Under the pieces are notes generated by a model. The model searched no databases. It saw nothing but the letters and a program-made list of their open reading frames with translations, and was not told the origin of the DNA. From contig NZ_CP029289.2 in assembly GCF_003201835.2 (NCBI RefSeq), positions 2,798,501-2,862,500 on the forward strand: 64,000 nucleotides of DNA, given 5' to 3'. This document shows positions 54,193-63,117 of this stretch, piece by piece (position 1 is the first letter of the stretch; the number at the start of each line of letters is the position of its first letter). The stretch is from Acidianus brierleyi. Lineage in GTDB: Archaea; Thermoproteota; Thermoprotei_A; Sulfolobales; Sulfolobaceae. A program made the translations under genes and the position numbers.

Positions 54193-55495
54193 CTTTCATA
54201 TCCTCTATATCTTTCATTTTTCTTAGTTGATGTTTAAATTTTTCCCATAGTATATCATCAGCTATAATATCATTTAATGCAGCTAAAATACCTTCATATA
54301 GTCCTAGATTATAATTACAAGTGTAATTATCTACTGTAATCTTTCCGTTTTTAGCAAAATCTATGTGGCCAAGACACGCATTACAGATTTTCATTATATC
54401 GCACATCTTGCATTGATCTATTTTAGTCTTTATATTAATATCCTTGAGGAAATTCCTTACCCCAATTGTTTTTGTATTAATTAATCCTTCCTTTATATTA
54501 CCCATGTAGAATCTGTTATCGTATGATAACATATAGCAAGGATATATATCGCCATTAGGCATGATAGTTACATTATTAAACCCTGCAGTGCAATGAGAAT
54601 TTAAGGATCGTTTATTGATAATAATTTTTTTTATAAAATTATATATCTCCATAATTTTTGCTCCTTCTGCAAACAGATATGCCATATATCTTCCTAATTC
54701 GAAAGCCATGTCGTATATTTTCTCTTCATATAAACGTAGCAAGTCATCTGAAAACATTTTTAGAAATTCATTTCCTTGACCCACTTTGGTAAGTGGACTA
54801 ATGGCCACATTGTATATACCATATTTATTGTAGAAAAATTTATAAATAAAAAGCATACTTATATTTTGTTCAAGATGTATAGGTGAATAAACGGCCTCAA
54901 TAGTAATATGATCTATATCTATATCCTTTATTAATTTCTGTAGATTCTTATCAATTATTTTAAAAGTTCCTAAATTATTTCGAAATATTCTAGCTTTATC
55001 ATTTATATTTTCAGGACCGTCTAAACTAACTACAATATCAAACTTATTTTTATTTAAAAATTTTATTATCTTATCATTAACTAAGGTTAAATTAGTTATT
55101 ATAATATATTTAGGTAAGTACTTAATTTTATTATTTTCTTTTAACTCTTTAAAGTAATTTACGACTTTTTCAATCAACTTAAAATTGAGTATAGGTTCTC
55201 CTCCAAAAAATTTTACTAATAATCTAGAATCATTATAATTGTATTTATTAATAATTTCGTCTATTGCTTTCTTAGTATCTTCGAAATTCATATTTTCTAA
55301 TTTACTATAACTATAATGACCTGCTGACGCGAAGCAATATCTACATGCTAGATTGCAATCACTGGATACATTAAGTGTTATTTCTGTAATATATACGATA
55401 GAAGTATTCAAAAAATCTAATTTAATATCTTTTGTTAGATAATAAAAAAGCTTAGTAGCTTCTTTAGTCCTAAACTTAGGCATTACTCTATGCAC
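54161..55495 (-). CDS. Radical SAM/SPASM peptide maturase
   Basis: A 444-residue radical SAM protein. The cluster motif is CNLACRYCFA (Cys at residues 47, 51 and 54), followed by KFFGGEPILNFKLIEKV. The C-terminal third is a SPASM domain: NGDIYPCYMLSY, then DQCKMCDIMKICNACLGH and YTCNYN, with the cysteines for extra [4Fe-4S] clusters. Such enzymes make thioether or C-C cross-links in ribosomal peptides. GTG 55495 is the first start. ATG 55483, with AGGTG upstream as a possible SD, is equally good and removes four residues. It begins 17 nt after the stop of the 40-residue peptide gene (30 nt if ATG 55483 is used), and the MFS gene overlaps its end. Confidence 0.88.
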   Translation of the reverse strand: MHRVMPKFRTKEATKLFYYLTKDIKLDFLNTSIVYITEITLNVSSDCNLACRYCFASAGHYSYSKLENMNFEDTKKAIDEIINKYNYNDSRLLVKFFGGEPILNFKLIEKVVNYFKELKENNKIKYLPKYIIITNLTLVNDKIIKFLNKNKFDIVVSLDGPENINDKARIFRNNLGTFKIIDKNLQKLIKDIDIDHITIEAVYSPIHLEQNISMLFIYKFFYNKYGIYNVAISPLTKVGQGNEFLKMFSDDLLRLYEEKIYDMAFELGRYMAYLFAEGAKIMEIYNFIKKIIINKRSLNSHCTAGFNNVTIMPNGDIYPCYMLSYDNRFYMGNIKEGLINTKTIGVRNFLKDINIKTKIDQCKMCDIMKICNACLGHIDFAKNGKITVDNYTCNYNLGLYEGILAALNDIIADDILWEKFKHQLRKMKDIEDMKDEENHLVGDI

Positions 55496-55512
55496 CTAAA
55501 TTATAGTTATCC

Positions 55513-55635
55513 TTACCCCCATCCGCATAGTCCAATACTGCATTTGATTAACGATTCTATATTCTCTTGAGGCAATATAGCCCTTAGTTCATTTAATCTT
55601 TTTTCTCTTTTTGATTCTAATATGTTTATACTCAT
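55513..55635 (-). CDS. Candidate RiPP precursor peptide, 40 residues
   Basis: A 40-residue ORF starts at ATG 55635 with a clear SD (GGGAG, five A before the ATG) and stops at 55513. The first 30 residues form a charged, helix-prone leader (LESKREKRLNELRAILPQEN and following). The last 10 are KCSIGLCGWG: two Cys four residues apart (32 and 37), Trp 39 and a terminal Gly. The next gene is a radical SAM/SPASM protein 17 nt away, and then comes an MFS exporter. This is the architecture of radical-SAM modified peptides (sactipeptide, ranthipeptide or cyclophane types). The kind of cross-link cannot be read from the sequence. The gene is easily missed because of its size. Confidence 0.75.
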   Translation of the reverse strand: MSINILESKREKRLNELRAILPQENIESLIKCSIGLCGWG

Positions 55636-55974
55636 TTTTTCTCCCTTATTACAGTTTTCGTTAAACGTGTTTTTTTTTAACTACTGATTACCATAAACGT
55701 TTTTCATTAGTAACATTATTATTGATTAAGTTAGATTAAACATTTTTATAATTTCTATCTTATTTTAATGAAGACTATAAAATTAATTATAATTTAAGAT
55801 ACGATAAATTACTAGCAATCCGTATTTATAAAGACCATTTTGAATATATTAAAACAGGTATCTAGTCCTATTTTGATTTTATTTTGATTAATGCCGAATG
55901 GAATCTCTTAAGGATATAATCTTCAAAATTTCATTTAGAAAATATTTCAAAATTTTAAAATTTATTTATATAAT
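55636..55974. other. Promoter region of the RiPP-like cassette
   Basis: About 340 bp without a gene between the peptide and the DUF998-like gene. Just upstream of the peptide is the SD at 55641-55645. An A-rich tract (AGTTAAAAAAAAACACGTTT on the minus strand, near 55665-55685) may be the TATA/BRE region. Confidence 0.35.
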
Positions 55975-56529
55975 TTAGTTTTTATTTATAATACTTAAAT
56001 ATGATAATATAACCCATACGTCTATAGCTGAAATTCCCCACGCCTCAATAGTTGCAGCAGAAGGCCATGGAACTACTATTGCTACTAAAGTAGCAATTAT
56101 GAATAAGAGTATCATAGAAATACCTAGTTTCTTTATCTTCATTAATAGTCCTATTCCATACGTTAAAATTGCTATGTCAAATTGAATGAAAAACCATGTG
56201 GAAACAAAAACATGAGGATATGTTCCCTCATGATATATTCCTATTAAGGAAAGAAAAATTGCTGCGACCATAACGAATGATGAGCCTACAATTTCCACTT
56301 TTCCTTCATTAACAATCACTAAATATATACCATATAGGAAAGTAAATATCGCAACTATTATAAGTCCATAGTTGTATAACCACGGATCTTTAGCTATAGG
56401 TCCTCCTAGATCACTAAATGCGTTTCGAGTAAAAACAAACCATGGATTAATAAATATACTAAGAAATATGACTAGCCATGCTAATATGGCAGCTATAATA
56501 CCAGAGTATTTTAAGAAGTTTATATTCAT
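55975..56529 (-). CDS. DUF998-like membrane protein
   Basis: A 184-residue protein with six membrane segments (about residues 5-28, 49-70, 76-97, 106-128, 132-152, 160-182). NPWFVFTRNAFSDLGGPIAKDP in the first loop is the hallmark of the DUF998 family, whose function is unknown. It lies upstream of the RiPP-like cassette on the same strand but is separated by 340 nt and is probably an independent gene. Confidence 0.75.
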   Translation of the reverse strand: MNINFLKYSGIIAAILAWLVIFLSIFINPWFVFTRNAFSDLGGPIAKDPWLYNYGLIIVAIFTFLYGIYLVIVNEGKVEIVGSSFVMVAAIFLSLIGIYHEGTYPHVFVSTWFFIQFDIAILTYGIGLLMKIKKLGISMILLFIIATLVAIVVPWPSAATIEAWGISAIDVWVILSYLSIINKN

Positions 56530-56559
56530 ATGAAGATTTTCTCTTGATTTGTATTTATA

Positions 56560-57330
56560 CTATTCTCCACTAAATTTTGGCTCTCTCTTTTCCTTAAATG
56601 AAGATATTCCTTCTTTATGATCCTTAGTCTTCCCTAAATAGCCTTGAATTAAAGATTCGTATTCTAAGAACTCGTTAAGGTCTGAGAAAAGCACCTTATT
56701 AACAAGTTTCTTTCCTGCTACATAAGATTGGTAAGGTCCATTAACTATGTTTTCTGCTAGTTTTATAGAATCTTGAATAGGATCATCTACAACTTTGAGT
56801 AAACCCCAATTTTCAGCATCTACCGCAGTAAATTCTCCGCCTAATATTAAAAGTGGAACTGCTTTAGGGCCTAAAAATTTACTCAGGAAATAAGCTACAC
56901 CAGTATCTGAAGTTAAACCGATTCTCTGAAAAGCGGTAACAAATCTTACTTCTTTTTTGGCAAATCTAAAGTCTGAGGCTAATGTTATTCCTATACAAGC
57001 TCCTGCAGTAACTCCGTTTATTGCTGCAATGTATATCTTGTCAGAGAATCTGATTTCTGTAATAATTGGATAGAAAGTCTCTCTTAGATCTTTTGTTATA
57101 TCTTGAGGAATTTCATTGACGTCAGCTCCAACACAAAATCCCTTACCCTCTCCAGTAATTATAACAGCCCTAACTTTAGGGTCCGAGTTAATTTTCTTAA
57201 GAGTTGAAATAAAATCTACCCTAGCCTCAAGATTTAATGCGTTAAGTTTTTCTGGCCTATTTAGTTTAATTATTGAATATCCTTGATGATTTTCAACTAT
57301 CATTTTCCCACTTTGGTTTTCTTCTTTCAA
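56560..57330 (-). CDS. Enoyl-CoA hydratase/isomerase family, PaaG-like
   Basis: A 256-residue crotonase-fold protein. FCVGADVNEIPQDITKDL forms one oxyanion loop, and NGVTAGACIGITLASDFRFA is the second. The active-site helix reads FQRIGLTSDTGVAYFLSKF, where the Asp of SDTG replaces the Glu typical of hydratases. The same residue is used by PaaG, an isomerase of 1,2-epoxyphenylacetyl-CoA. I therefore prefer an isomerase over a hydratase, but without proof. The start overlaps the upstream paralog by 38 nt; an internal ATG at 57303 gives an 11-nt overlap and is more likely. Confidence 0.85.
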   Translation of the reverse strand: MKEENQSGKMIVENHQGYSIIKLNRPEKLNALNLEARVDFISTLKKINSDPKVRAVIITGEGKGFCVGADVNEIPQDITKDLRETFYPIITEIRFSDKIYIAAINGVTAGACIGITLASDFRFAKKEVRFVTAFQRIGLTSDTGVAYFLSKFLGPKAVPLLILGGEFTAVDAENWGLLKVVDDPIQDSIKLAENIVNGPYQSYVAGKKLVNKVLFSDLNEFLEYESLIQGYLGKTKDHKEGISSFKEKREPKFSGE

Positions 57331-58063
57331 TAAAAGCCTTCATTCCTTCTTTAGCACTTTCTGAAGATAAACTAACATAAAAATCTCTTCTTTCTACGTC
57401 TAACCCTTGCTGTAATGTAGTTTCTAAGGCTCTAGTTACTGCGTCTTTTGCAAGAACTATAGATAAAAGAGGCTTAGATGCTATATCCTCAGCTATCCTA
57501 AACGCTTCGTCCATTAAAGATGCGTCTGGAACTACTTTAGCTACCAAACCCATTTTTTCTGCTTCCCAAGCAGAAATTAATTTTCCTGTTAATACCATTT
57601 CCATAGCCTTGTATTTTCCTATAGTTCTAGTTAATCTTTGAGTACCTCCTGCTCCAGGTATTATGCCTAGATTTATTTCTGGCTGCCCAAGTTTTGCACT
57701 TTCTGAAGCTATTATGATATCGCATGCCATAGCTAATTCTAGCCCTCCTCCCGCAGTTATTCCGTTTAATGCTGCAATTATAGGTTTTTTGAAACTTCTC
57801 ATTCTATCCCATAATGGCATATGTCCTTTCATTATTATGTCATTTAATGGCGTTTCATACATTTCTTTGACGTCAGCGCCTGCTGAAAATGCTCTCCCAT
57901 TGCCAGTTATTATTACTACCTTATTTTTGCTATCTTCTATTTTATTGAAAGCATCGACAAGTTCGTTCACCATCTTAAAATTAATTGCATTAAGCTTATC
58001 TGGTCTATTAAGCCTTAATATCCCTATTTTTCCCTTATCTTCAAACTGGATAGTTTCGTACAT
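57293..58063 (-). CDS. Enoyl-CoA hydratase
   Basis: A 256-residue crotonase-family protein with AFSAGADVKEMYET (oxyanion loop), NGITAGGGLELAMACDIIIAS and the hydratase helix QPEINLGIIPGAGGTQRLTR, in which the catalytic Glu is present in two positions. It is a full-length hydratase of beta-oxidation type that adds water to trans-2-enoyl-CoA. It is divergent from the thiolase gene at 58131, and the 67-nt gap must hold the promoters of both. Confidence 0.9.
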   Translation of the reverse strand: MYETIQFEDKGKIGILRLNRPDKLNAINFKMVNELVDAFNKIEDSKNKVVIITGNGRAFSAGADVKEMYETPLNDIIMKGHMPLWDRMRSFKKPIIAALNGITAGGGLELAMACDIIIASESAKLGQPEINLGIIPGAGGTQRLTRTIGKYKAMEMVLTGKLISAWEAEKMGLVAKVVPDASLMDEAFRIAEDIASKPLLSIVLAKDAVTRALETTLQQGLDVERRDFYVSLSSESAKEGMKAFIERRKPKWENDS

Positions 58064-58097
58064 TTTTCATTCACCTTCAAATATAGGAATATAATGA

Positions 58098-58109
58098 AAG
58101 TTTATATTA
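58098..58109 (+). promoter_or_regulatory. TATA-like box for the thiolase operon
   Basis: AAAGTTTATATTA lies about 25-34 nt ahead of the ATG at 58131. The intergenic spacer is only 67 nt and also serves the divergent hydratase gene. Confidence 0.5.
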
Positions 58110-58130
58110 TTTGGTACAATATTAATCATA

Positions 58131-59285
58131 ATGAAAGTTGCAATAATAGGAGTAGGGAATTCAAAATTTGGTAAAAGAGACGATGTAAGCGTTCAAGAGT
58201 TAGCCTGGGAATCTATAAGAGAAGCTTTTAACGATGCGGGAATAACTCAAAAAGACATAGACTATACTGTTGTTGGAAGCACCGCTTACAGAGGGGTTGA
58301 ACTTTATCCTGCTCCACTAGTTGCGGAATATTCAGGGATTACCAATGTTCCTATGAGAGTAGAGGCTATGTGTGCTACTGGATTAGCTGCGGCTCTCTCT
58401 GCATATACTGCTGTAGCGTCGGGATTAGCAGATATAGCTATGGCAGTGGGAGTAGACAAAATGACTGAAGTAGATACTGCAACTTCATTGGCAATAGGAG
58501 GAAGAGGAGGAAATTATCAATGGGAATATAATTTTTACGGCACAACTTTCCCTACATACTATGCTCTCTACGCTACTCGTCACATGGCTGTTTATGGTAC
58601 TACTGAAGAACAAATGGCGATGGTTGCAGTTAAAGCTCATGAAAATGCTTCGTTGAATCCTAAGGCTCATTTTCAAAAGAAGGTCAGTATAGAAGAAGTT
58701 CTAAAATCTAGAGTAATTTCCTGGCCTATAAAGCTTCTGGATTCGTCCCCAATAACAGATGGCTCTGCTACAGCAATATTTGCATCAGAATCTAAAGTTA
58801 AGGAGTTAAAAATAGAGACACCAATTTGGGTTACTGGAATAGGCTATGCTAACGACTATGCCTACGTAGCTAAAAGAGGAGAATGGACAGGATTTAAGGC
58901 TACAGTAGACGCTTCTAGACAAGCGTACAAAATGGCTAAAATATCCCCAAAAGATGTCGAAGTTGCTACTGTACACGACGCATTCACAATAGCTGAAATT
59001 ATGGGATATGAAGATTTAGGATTCGTAGAAAAAGGTCAAGGAGGAAAATTTGTAGAAGAAGGTCAAAGCAAGAAAGGAGGCAAAATAGGAGTAAATCTTT
59101 ATGGAGGTTTAAAAGCTAAAGGGCATCCTCTGGGAGCAACTGGTCTTTCAATGATTTACGAAATAACTAAAGAATTAAGAGATGAGTCAGGAAATTTACA
59201 GCATCCGTTAAAGAATTACATAGGTTTAGTGCATAATGTAGGTGGAACCGGACACTATGCATATGTAATGGTTATGAGGAGATGA
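58131..59285 (+). CDS. Acetyl-CoA C-acyltransferase (archaeal thiolase)
   Basis: A 384-residue thiolase. The nucleophile Cys is in EAMCATGLAAALSAY (about residue 84). The second-half signatures are VHDAFTIAEIMGYEDLGF, KAKGHPLGATGLS with the catalytic His, and HNVGGTGHYAYVMV. This is the SCP-x/archaeal ACAT type that forms a complex with a DUF35 zinc protein. It can condense or cleave acyl-CoA esters. It overlaps the DUF35 gene by 4 nt, and that gene overlaps the CoA ligase by 4 nt. Confidence 0.9.
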   Translation: MKVAIIGVGNSKFGKRDDVSVQELAWESIREAFNDAGITQKDIDYTVVGSTAYRGVELYPAPLVAEYSGITNVPMRVEAMCATGLAAALSAYTAVASGLADIAMAVGVDKMTEVDTATSLAIGGRGGNYQWEYNFYGTTFPTYYALYATRHMAVYGTTEEQMAMVAVKAHENASLNPKAHFQKKVSIEEVLKSRVISWPIKLLDSSPITDGSATAIFASESKVKELKIETPIWVTGIGYANDYAYVAKRGEWTGFKATVDASRQAYKMAKISPKDVEVATVHDAFTIAEIMGYEDLGFVEKGQGGKFVEEGQSKKGGKIGVNLYGGLKAKGHPLGATGLSMIYEITKELRDESGNLQHPLKNYIGLVHNVGGTGHYAYVMVMRR

Positions 59286-59674
59286 GAAAAATGAAAATAG
59301 ACGCCATACCTTTAAATCTGAATTATAAAATAAATTATCCTGATGAGTTTTTAAATAAATTGAAAGAAGGGGAAATAGTAGCTAGTAAGTGTAATAATTG
59401 TGGAGCGATATATTTTCCTCCTCAAAAAGATTGTTATAATTGCGGTAAAAGTGAGATGAGCAGTATCATATTGCCGAAAGAAGGGGAAATAATGACGTTT
59501 AGTAAAGTTGTTCAGAAGCCCCAAGGATTTGAGAAATATCCTGATTATGTTATTGGAATAATAAAAGTCGGAGACGTTAATTTGATGGCTTGGATAGTAG
59601 GAGAACCTAAAGTAGGTAAAAAAGTCAAGATAACTACCGACGGTATTAGAGTAATTGGTAAGGTGATAGAATGA
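59282..59674 (+). CDS. DUF35 OB-fold/zinc-ribbon protein
   Basis: A 130-residue protein with the rubredoxin-like zinc ribbon CNNCGAIYFPPQKDCYNCG (residues about 37-55), then an OB-fold domain (GEIMTFSKVVQKPQGFEKYP, VGKKVKITTDGIRVIGKV). In Archaea it binds between thiolase and HMG-CoA synthase-like partners and channels acyl-CoA. The 4-nt overlaps with the thiolase and ligase genes show translational coupling. Confidence 0.9.
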   Translation: MRKMKIDAIPLNLNYKINYPDEFLNKLKEGEIVASKCNNCGAIYFPPQKDCYNCGKSEMSSIILPKEGEIMTFSKVVQKPQGFEKYPDYVIGIIKVGDVNLMAWIVGEPKVGKKVKITTDGIRVIGKVIE

Positions 59675-60966
59675 TAGCCTATGATGAAACTGATCCTAAA
59701 TCTTTGAATTTAGATGAAATAAAGGAAGTTCAAGTATATAGATTAAGACAAGTAGTAAAGAGAGCATATGAAAATTCGCGTTATTATAGAAAAATTTTCA
59801 AAGAAAAAGGGATAACACCAGAAGATATAAGATCTCCACAAGATCTAACAAGATTGCCTTTTACTACTAAAGATAGTTTAAGAGAGAACGCTTATCCTCA
59901 TGGTGGTGATTTTCTAGCAGTACCTTTCGATGAAATTGTAGGTTGGCATATGACTTCTGGAACAACTGGAATTCCTACAGTAAATGCGTATACAAGAAAA
60001 GATATAGAAACGTGGTCACAGTTAGTTGCAAGATGTTTAAGGGCAGCTGGGGTAAATAAAAACGACATAGTTATGAATATTTACGGATATGGACTTTTTA
60101 CTGGAGGAATAGGACTTCATCAAGGTATACAGAGACTTGGAGCTAAGGTTATTCCATGGAGTGTTGGAAGAACCGAAGCTTTAGTAAAGGCATTAAAAGA
60201 TTTCGAGGCAACTGTTATTACCGGAACTCCCTCTTATGAGTTATTAATAGCTGAAACTATGAAGAAACTTAATGTAGATCCAGATAGTTTAAAATTAAGA
60301 CTAGCTATTCCGGGAGCAGAAGCCATGAACAATGAAACGCTTGAAAGAATAGAAGAAGAATTTATGCTTAAAAATAAAGGGGGAGGAGCTAGAGAAATTT
60401 ACGGTCTAACAGAAGCTTTAGGACCAGGTGTAGCTCAAGAATGTCCTTATGATAATCATTATTGGATGCATATTTGGACTGATCATTATCTAGTAGAAAT
60501 AATTGATCCAGATACTGGAGAAGTCCTTGATAATGGAGAAGAAGGAGAAATGGTTATTACGACGCTTACAAAAGAGGGAATGCCTTTAATACGGTATAGG
60601 ACTAGGGATATAACTTCAATGATAGAAAGTGATGATGAAATTCCTTACCCTAAAATAAAAATAATAAAAGGGAGGGTAGATGATGTTATTTTCTATAAAG
60701 GTGTGAAGCTTTATCCTAATGCAATAAGCTCAGTCATAATGGGGCATCCAGAAATATATGAGTTTCAAATAGTGATAGATAGGAGAGAAAGAAACCATAG
60801 GCTACTTTTAAGAATAGAAGTTGATCAACCGTCTGATACCATAAAGAAAAAATTGATAGAGGAAATAAGGACAGTGTCTTTCGTGACTCCAGAAATAGAG
60901 TTTGTTAAGATAGGAACGTTACCTAGATTTGAAGGTAAGAGTAAAAGAGTTATTAAGCTGGAGTAA
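59671..60966 (+). CDS. Phenylacetate-CoA ligase-like (PaaK family) CoA ligase
   Basis: A 431-residue ANL-superfamily ligase of the PaaK group. The P-loop motif is HMTSGTTGIPTVNAYTRKD (about residues 90-108), the A5-like motif is EIYGLTEALGPGVAQEC, and the C-terminal lysine motif is RFEGKSKRVIKLE. It activates an aryl or acyl carboxylic acid to the CoA ester with ATP. Together with two crotonase paralogs, a thiolase and DUF35, it is likely part of a degradative pathway via CoA thioesters. The substrate is not readable; phenylacetate is one candidate. Confidence 0.88.
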   Translation: MIAYDETDPKSLNLDEIKEVQVYRLRQVVKRAYENSRYYRKIFKEKGITPEDIRSPQDLTRLPFTTKDSLRENAYPHGGDFLAVPFDEIVGWHMTSGTTGIPTVNAYTRKDIETWSQLVARCLRAAGVNKNDIVMNIYGYGLFTGGIGLHQGIQRLGAKVIPWSVGRTEALVKALKDFEATVITGTPSYELLIAETMKKLNVDPDSLKLRLAIPGAEAMNNETLERIEEEFMLKNKGGGAREIYGLTEALGPGVAQECPYDNHYWMHIWTDHYLVEIIDPDTGEVLDNGEEGEMVITTLTKEGMPLIRYRTRDITSMIESDDEIPYPKIKIIKGRVDDVIFYKGVKLYPNAISSVIMGHPEIYEFQIVIDRRERNHRLLLRIEVDQPSDTIKKKLIEEIRTVSFVTPEIEFVKIGTLPRFEGKSKRVIKLE

Positions 60967-61524
60967 AAGTAACACTCAGCCGTTTTTCTCTTTTTATACA
61001 AATTACGAAAAATATATCTTAGGTATGCAATATCTTGTAGTTAACATTAATTTATGAGTAGACTTTATTAGGAAAATCCTTACATTTTCTCCTAGCGTTA
61101 AAAATACTTTAATGTTTTAGAAGGTAAGTTAAAAAATTATAGAAGAGCCTAAAGATCACCAATATTGAATAGAAAATCTCTAGTTTAATGTATAAAAAAT
61201 TAGCTATATTTCAGACGATGAAATTTACGTAAAACTGTTATACTAGATTAATTAATACATTTAATAAGAGATTTCTATAACATAATTGTATTTTAGAGTT
61301 CTTAAAAATTTAATATAATTAAAAGATTTACAATATATTCTTTTCATTTTATTTTCTGTGAGTTTTAAGTATAGATAAGAAACTTTCTAATTCCAATAAA
61401 TACTATTAACTAATACTTTTAGCTTACTTAAAAATTGAGTGAATATTTTTCATGTGTTTTTTATCTATTGTTGCAAAAATTATTGCGCCTTAATTATTAC
61501 ATATCGTTTCTAATTAGATAAATT
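60967..61524. other. AT-rich intergenic region
   Basis: About 560 bp without any open frame or recognisable element. The region ends in the promoter of the universal stress protein; no clear TATA box is picked out. Confidence 0.4.
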
Positions 61525-61998
61525 GTGAAAATAATAGAAATATTTAAATTTCCAAAATCTAAAGGATTATTGGTGATAAAAATATTTAAGAAGATATTAG
61601 TTGGTTTTGATGGCTCAGAACACTCAAAAAAGGCATTAGAAACTGCAATTCTTTTAGCCAAAATACATGACGCTAAGATTAAGGTAATAGAGGCTATAGA
61701 CCATCCTCCACCTGCAGTAGAGGTTTATGTAAAAGACGATATAAGGGATAGAGAAAGAATAATAAAACATAAGGAAATGATAGGAATATTATCCCAAGAG
61801 AGAGGAGTTGATATTGAGTACCAAGCTATGAGAGGAGATCCAGCTACTGTTATTTCAAAACTTGCAGAAACAGAAAACTTCGATTTGATTGTTGTCGGAA
61901 ATAGAGGAATAAAGGGATTCAAAAAATTATTTATTGAAAGTGTTTCTTCAAAAGTTGTTCAAAATTCCAATAGATCCATTTTAGTTGTTAAAAACTGA
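61525..61998 (+). CDS. Universal stress protein (UspA family)
   Basis: A UspA-fold protein. KILVGFDGSEHSKKALETAI is the first strand and helix with the Asp of the nucleotide site, and the C-terminal loop LIVVGNRGIKGFKKLFIESVSSKV corresponds to GxxG-x9-GS, with one Gly changed to Glu, so ATP binding may be weakened. The open frame starts at 61525, but GTG 61573 (VIKIFKKILVGFDG) is nearer the fold start and more likely; this would give 141 residues. No neighbouring gene is on the same strand. Function in stress or as a binding protein is not specific. Confidence 0.85.
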   Translation: MKIIEIFKFPKSKGLLVIKIFKKILVGFDGSEHSKKALETAILLAKIHDAKIKVIEAIDHPPPAVEVYVKDDIRDRERIIKHKEMIGILSQERGVDIEYQAMRGDPATVISKLAETENFDLIVVGNRGIKGFKKLFIESVSSKVVQNSNRSILVVKN

Positions 61999-62000
61999 TT

Positions 62001-63029
62001 TTAAAATATCGGCACAAAATCGTCCTCATTTATATCTTTTATTTCCTCTCCAGTTATTCCTAATTCTGGCATAGCTGGCATTGAAATTCCATATCTTTTT
62101 AACGATGCTCCAACTCTTAGTACGGCTTGTCTCCAAGCTTCTTCTTTTTCTTTCTCATTAGGTATATAAAATCCTGCATTTCTTGCAATATCTTCCATTT
62201 TTTCATGCACTTCCGTGAACCATGGGGGCAATTTCCAAAAATCTTTAGGAGGTTTATAAGTTATTAATGAGAGAAATACAAATCCTGCTCGTATTTGTTT
62301 GGTAACTAACTTTCTTTTTTCCTCATTCATGTTTTTCGCACTGTCAATCATAATCAGATGAGTAAACGCGTAATGTCTTGTCTCATCAACCGCTGTATTT
62401 TTAAATACTTTGGAAAATTCTTCATTCTTTGCTCCTTTGCTCATAGTGGTAAATACAGTAGTAGCTGCGGCTTCTCCCATCATAAAGGAAGTAAATAATA
62501 CATCAAACGTATACTTTTTGTATGCTTCTAGATATGCATTCCAATATCTTGAACCATTCCACCACACCCACTGAGCATTTAACATTGCTTTTCTCTCTAA
62601 ATCGTCTTGTGGCTTCAGATCTAACGGAAAACCAGGAAGAGTGTTTTGTATTGATAATCCGCATACCATATTATGTCTATTTTCATCATACGTTATTGTT
62701 GTAAGAATTCCTCTCACTGCAGTATCTAAGTGAAATTCAAAAGATTTTATTACTGCATAAGCAAAAACAGGCGTTGCATTATCAAAACAAGAAAGTAAGC
62801 TAAACCAATAAGCTATAGCCATTCTTTCCTTTCTATCTAAACCAGATGCCCATTCTTTTACTTTATCCCACGATATCTGATCTTCGTCCCATTGCTCTCT
62901 TTTAGCTCTTCTATAGATCTGCCACGCTTTATCGTTATCAAAATTCCATTTTGGAGGATAAACGTTTACTTCTGGAAATTGAGGAGATTCGTTAAAATTT
63001 AAGTTAGAATACTTATCCATTGTCATCAT
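62001..63029 (-). CDS. Ferritin-like diiron carboxylate protein with two DExRH motifs
   Basis: A 342-residue helical protein with two copies of the DExRH iron-ligand motif: TYDENRHNMVCGL (about residue 114) and AVDETRHYAFTHL (about residue 215). Additional Glu candidates are in FEFHLDTAV and FMMGEAAATTV. This pairing of motifs is seen in soluble diiron monooxygenase hydroxylase subunits and in ribonucleotide-reductase R2-like proteins. The size and lack of a radical Tyr motif make a clean R2 assignment unsafe. It may be an oxygenase that acts on an organic substrate. Partner reductase and coupling genes are not beside it. Gene on its own; convergent with the USP gene. Confidence 0.7.
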   Translation of the reverse strand: MMTMDKYSNLNFNESPQFPEVNVYPPKWNFDNDKAWQIYRRAKREQWDEDQISWDKVKEWASGLDRKERMAIAYWFSLLSCFDNATPVFAYAVIKSFEFHLDTAVRGILTTITYDENRHNMVCGLSIQNTLPGFPLDLKPQDDLERKAMLNAQWVWWNGSRYWNAYLEAYKKYTFDVLFTSFMMGEAAATTVFTTMSKGAKNEEFSKVFKNTAVDETRHYAFTHLIMIDSAKNMNEEKRKLVTKQIRAGFVFLSLITYKPPKDFWKLPPWFTEVHEKMEDIARNAGFYIPNEKEKEEAWRQAVLRVGASLKRYGISMPAMPELGITGEEIKDINEDDFVPIF

Positions 63030-63117
63030 TATATTATTTATTTTTAAACTTTATAAATCTTTATCAAGATACTTATCTTTCGTTTGATTTATTTAAATGT
63101 ATATTAAAGTGTTTAAA

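Noticed and set aside
55513..55635. Sulfolobicin-type toxin
   Set aside because: The known sulfolobicins are larger proteins without a radical SAM neighbour; the peptide here is 40 residues with a maturase, so it is not the same system.
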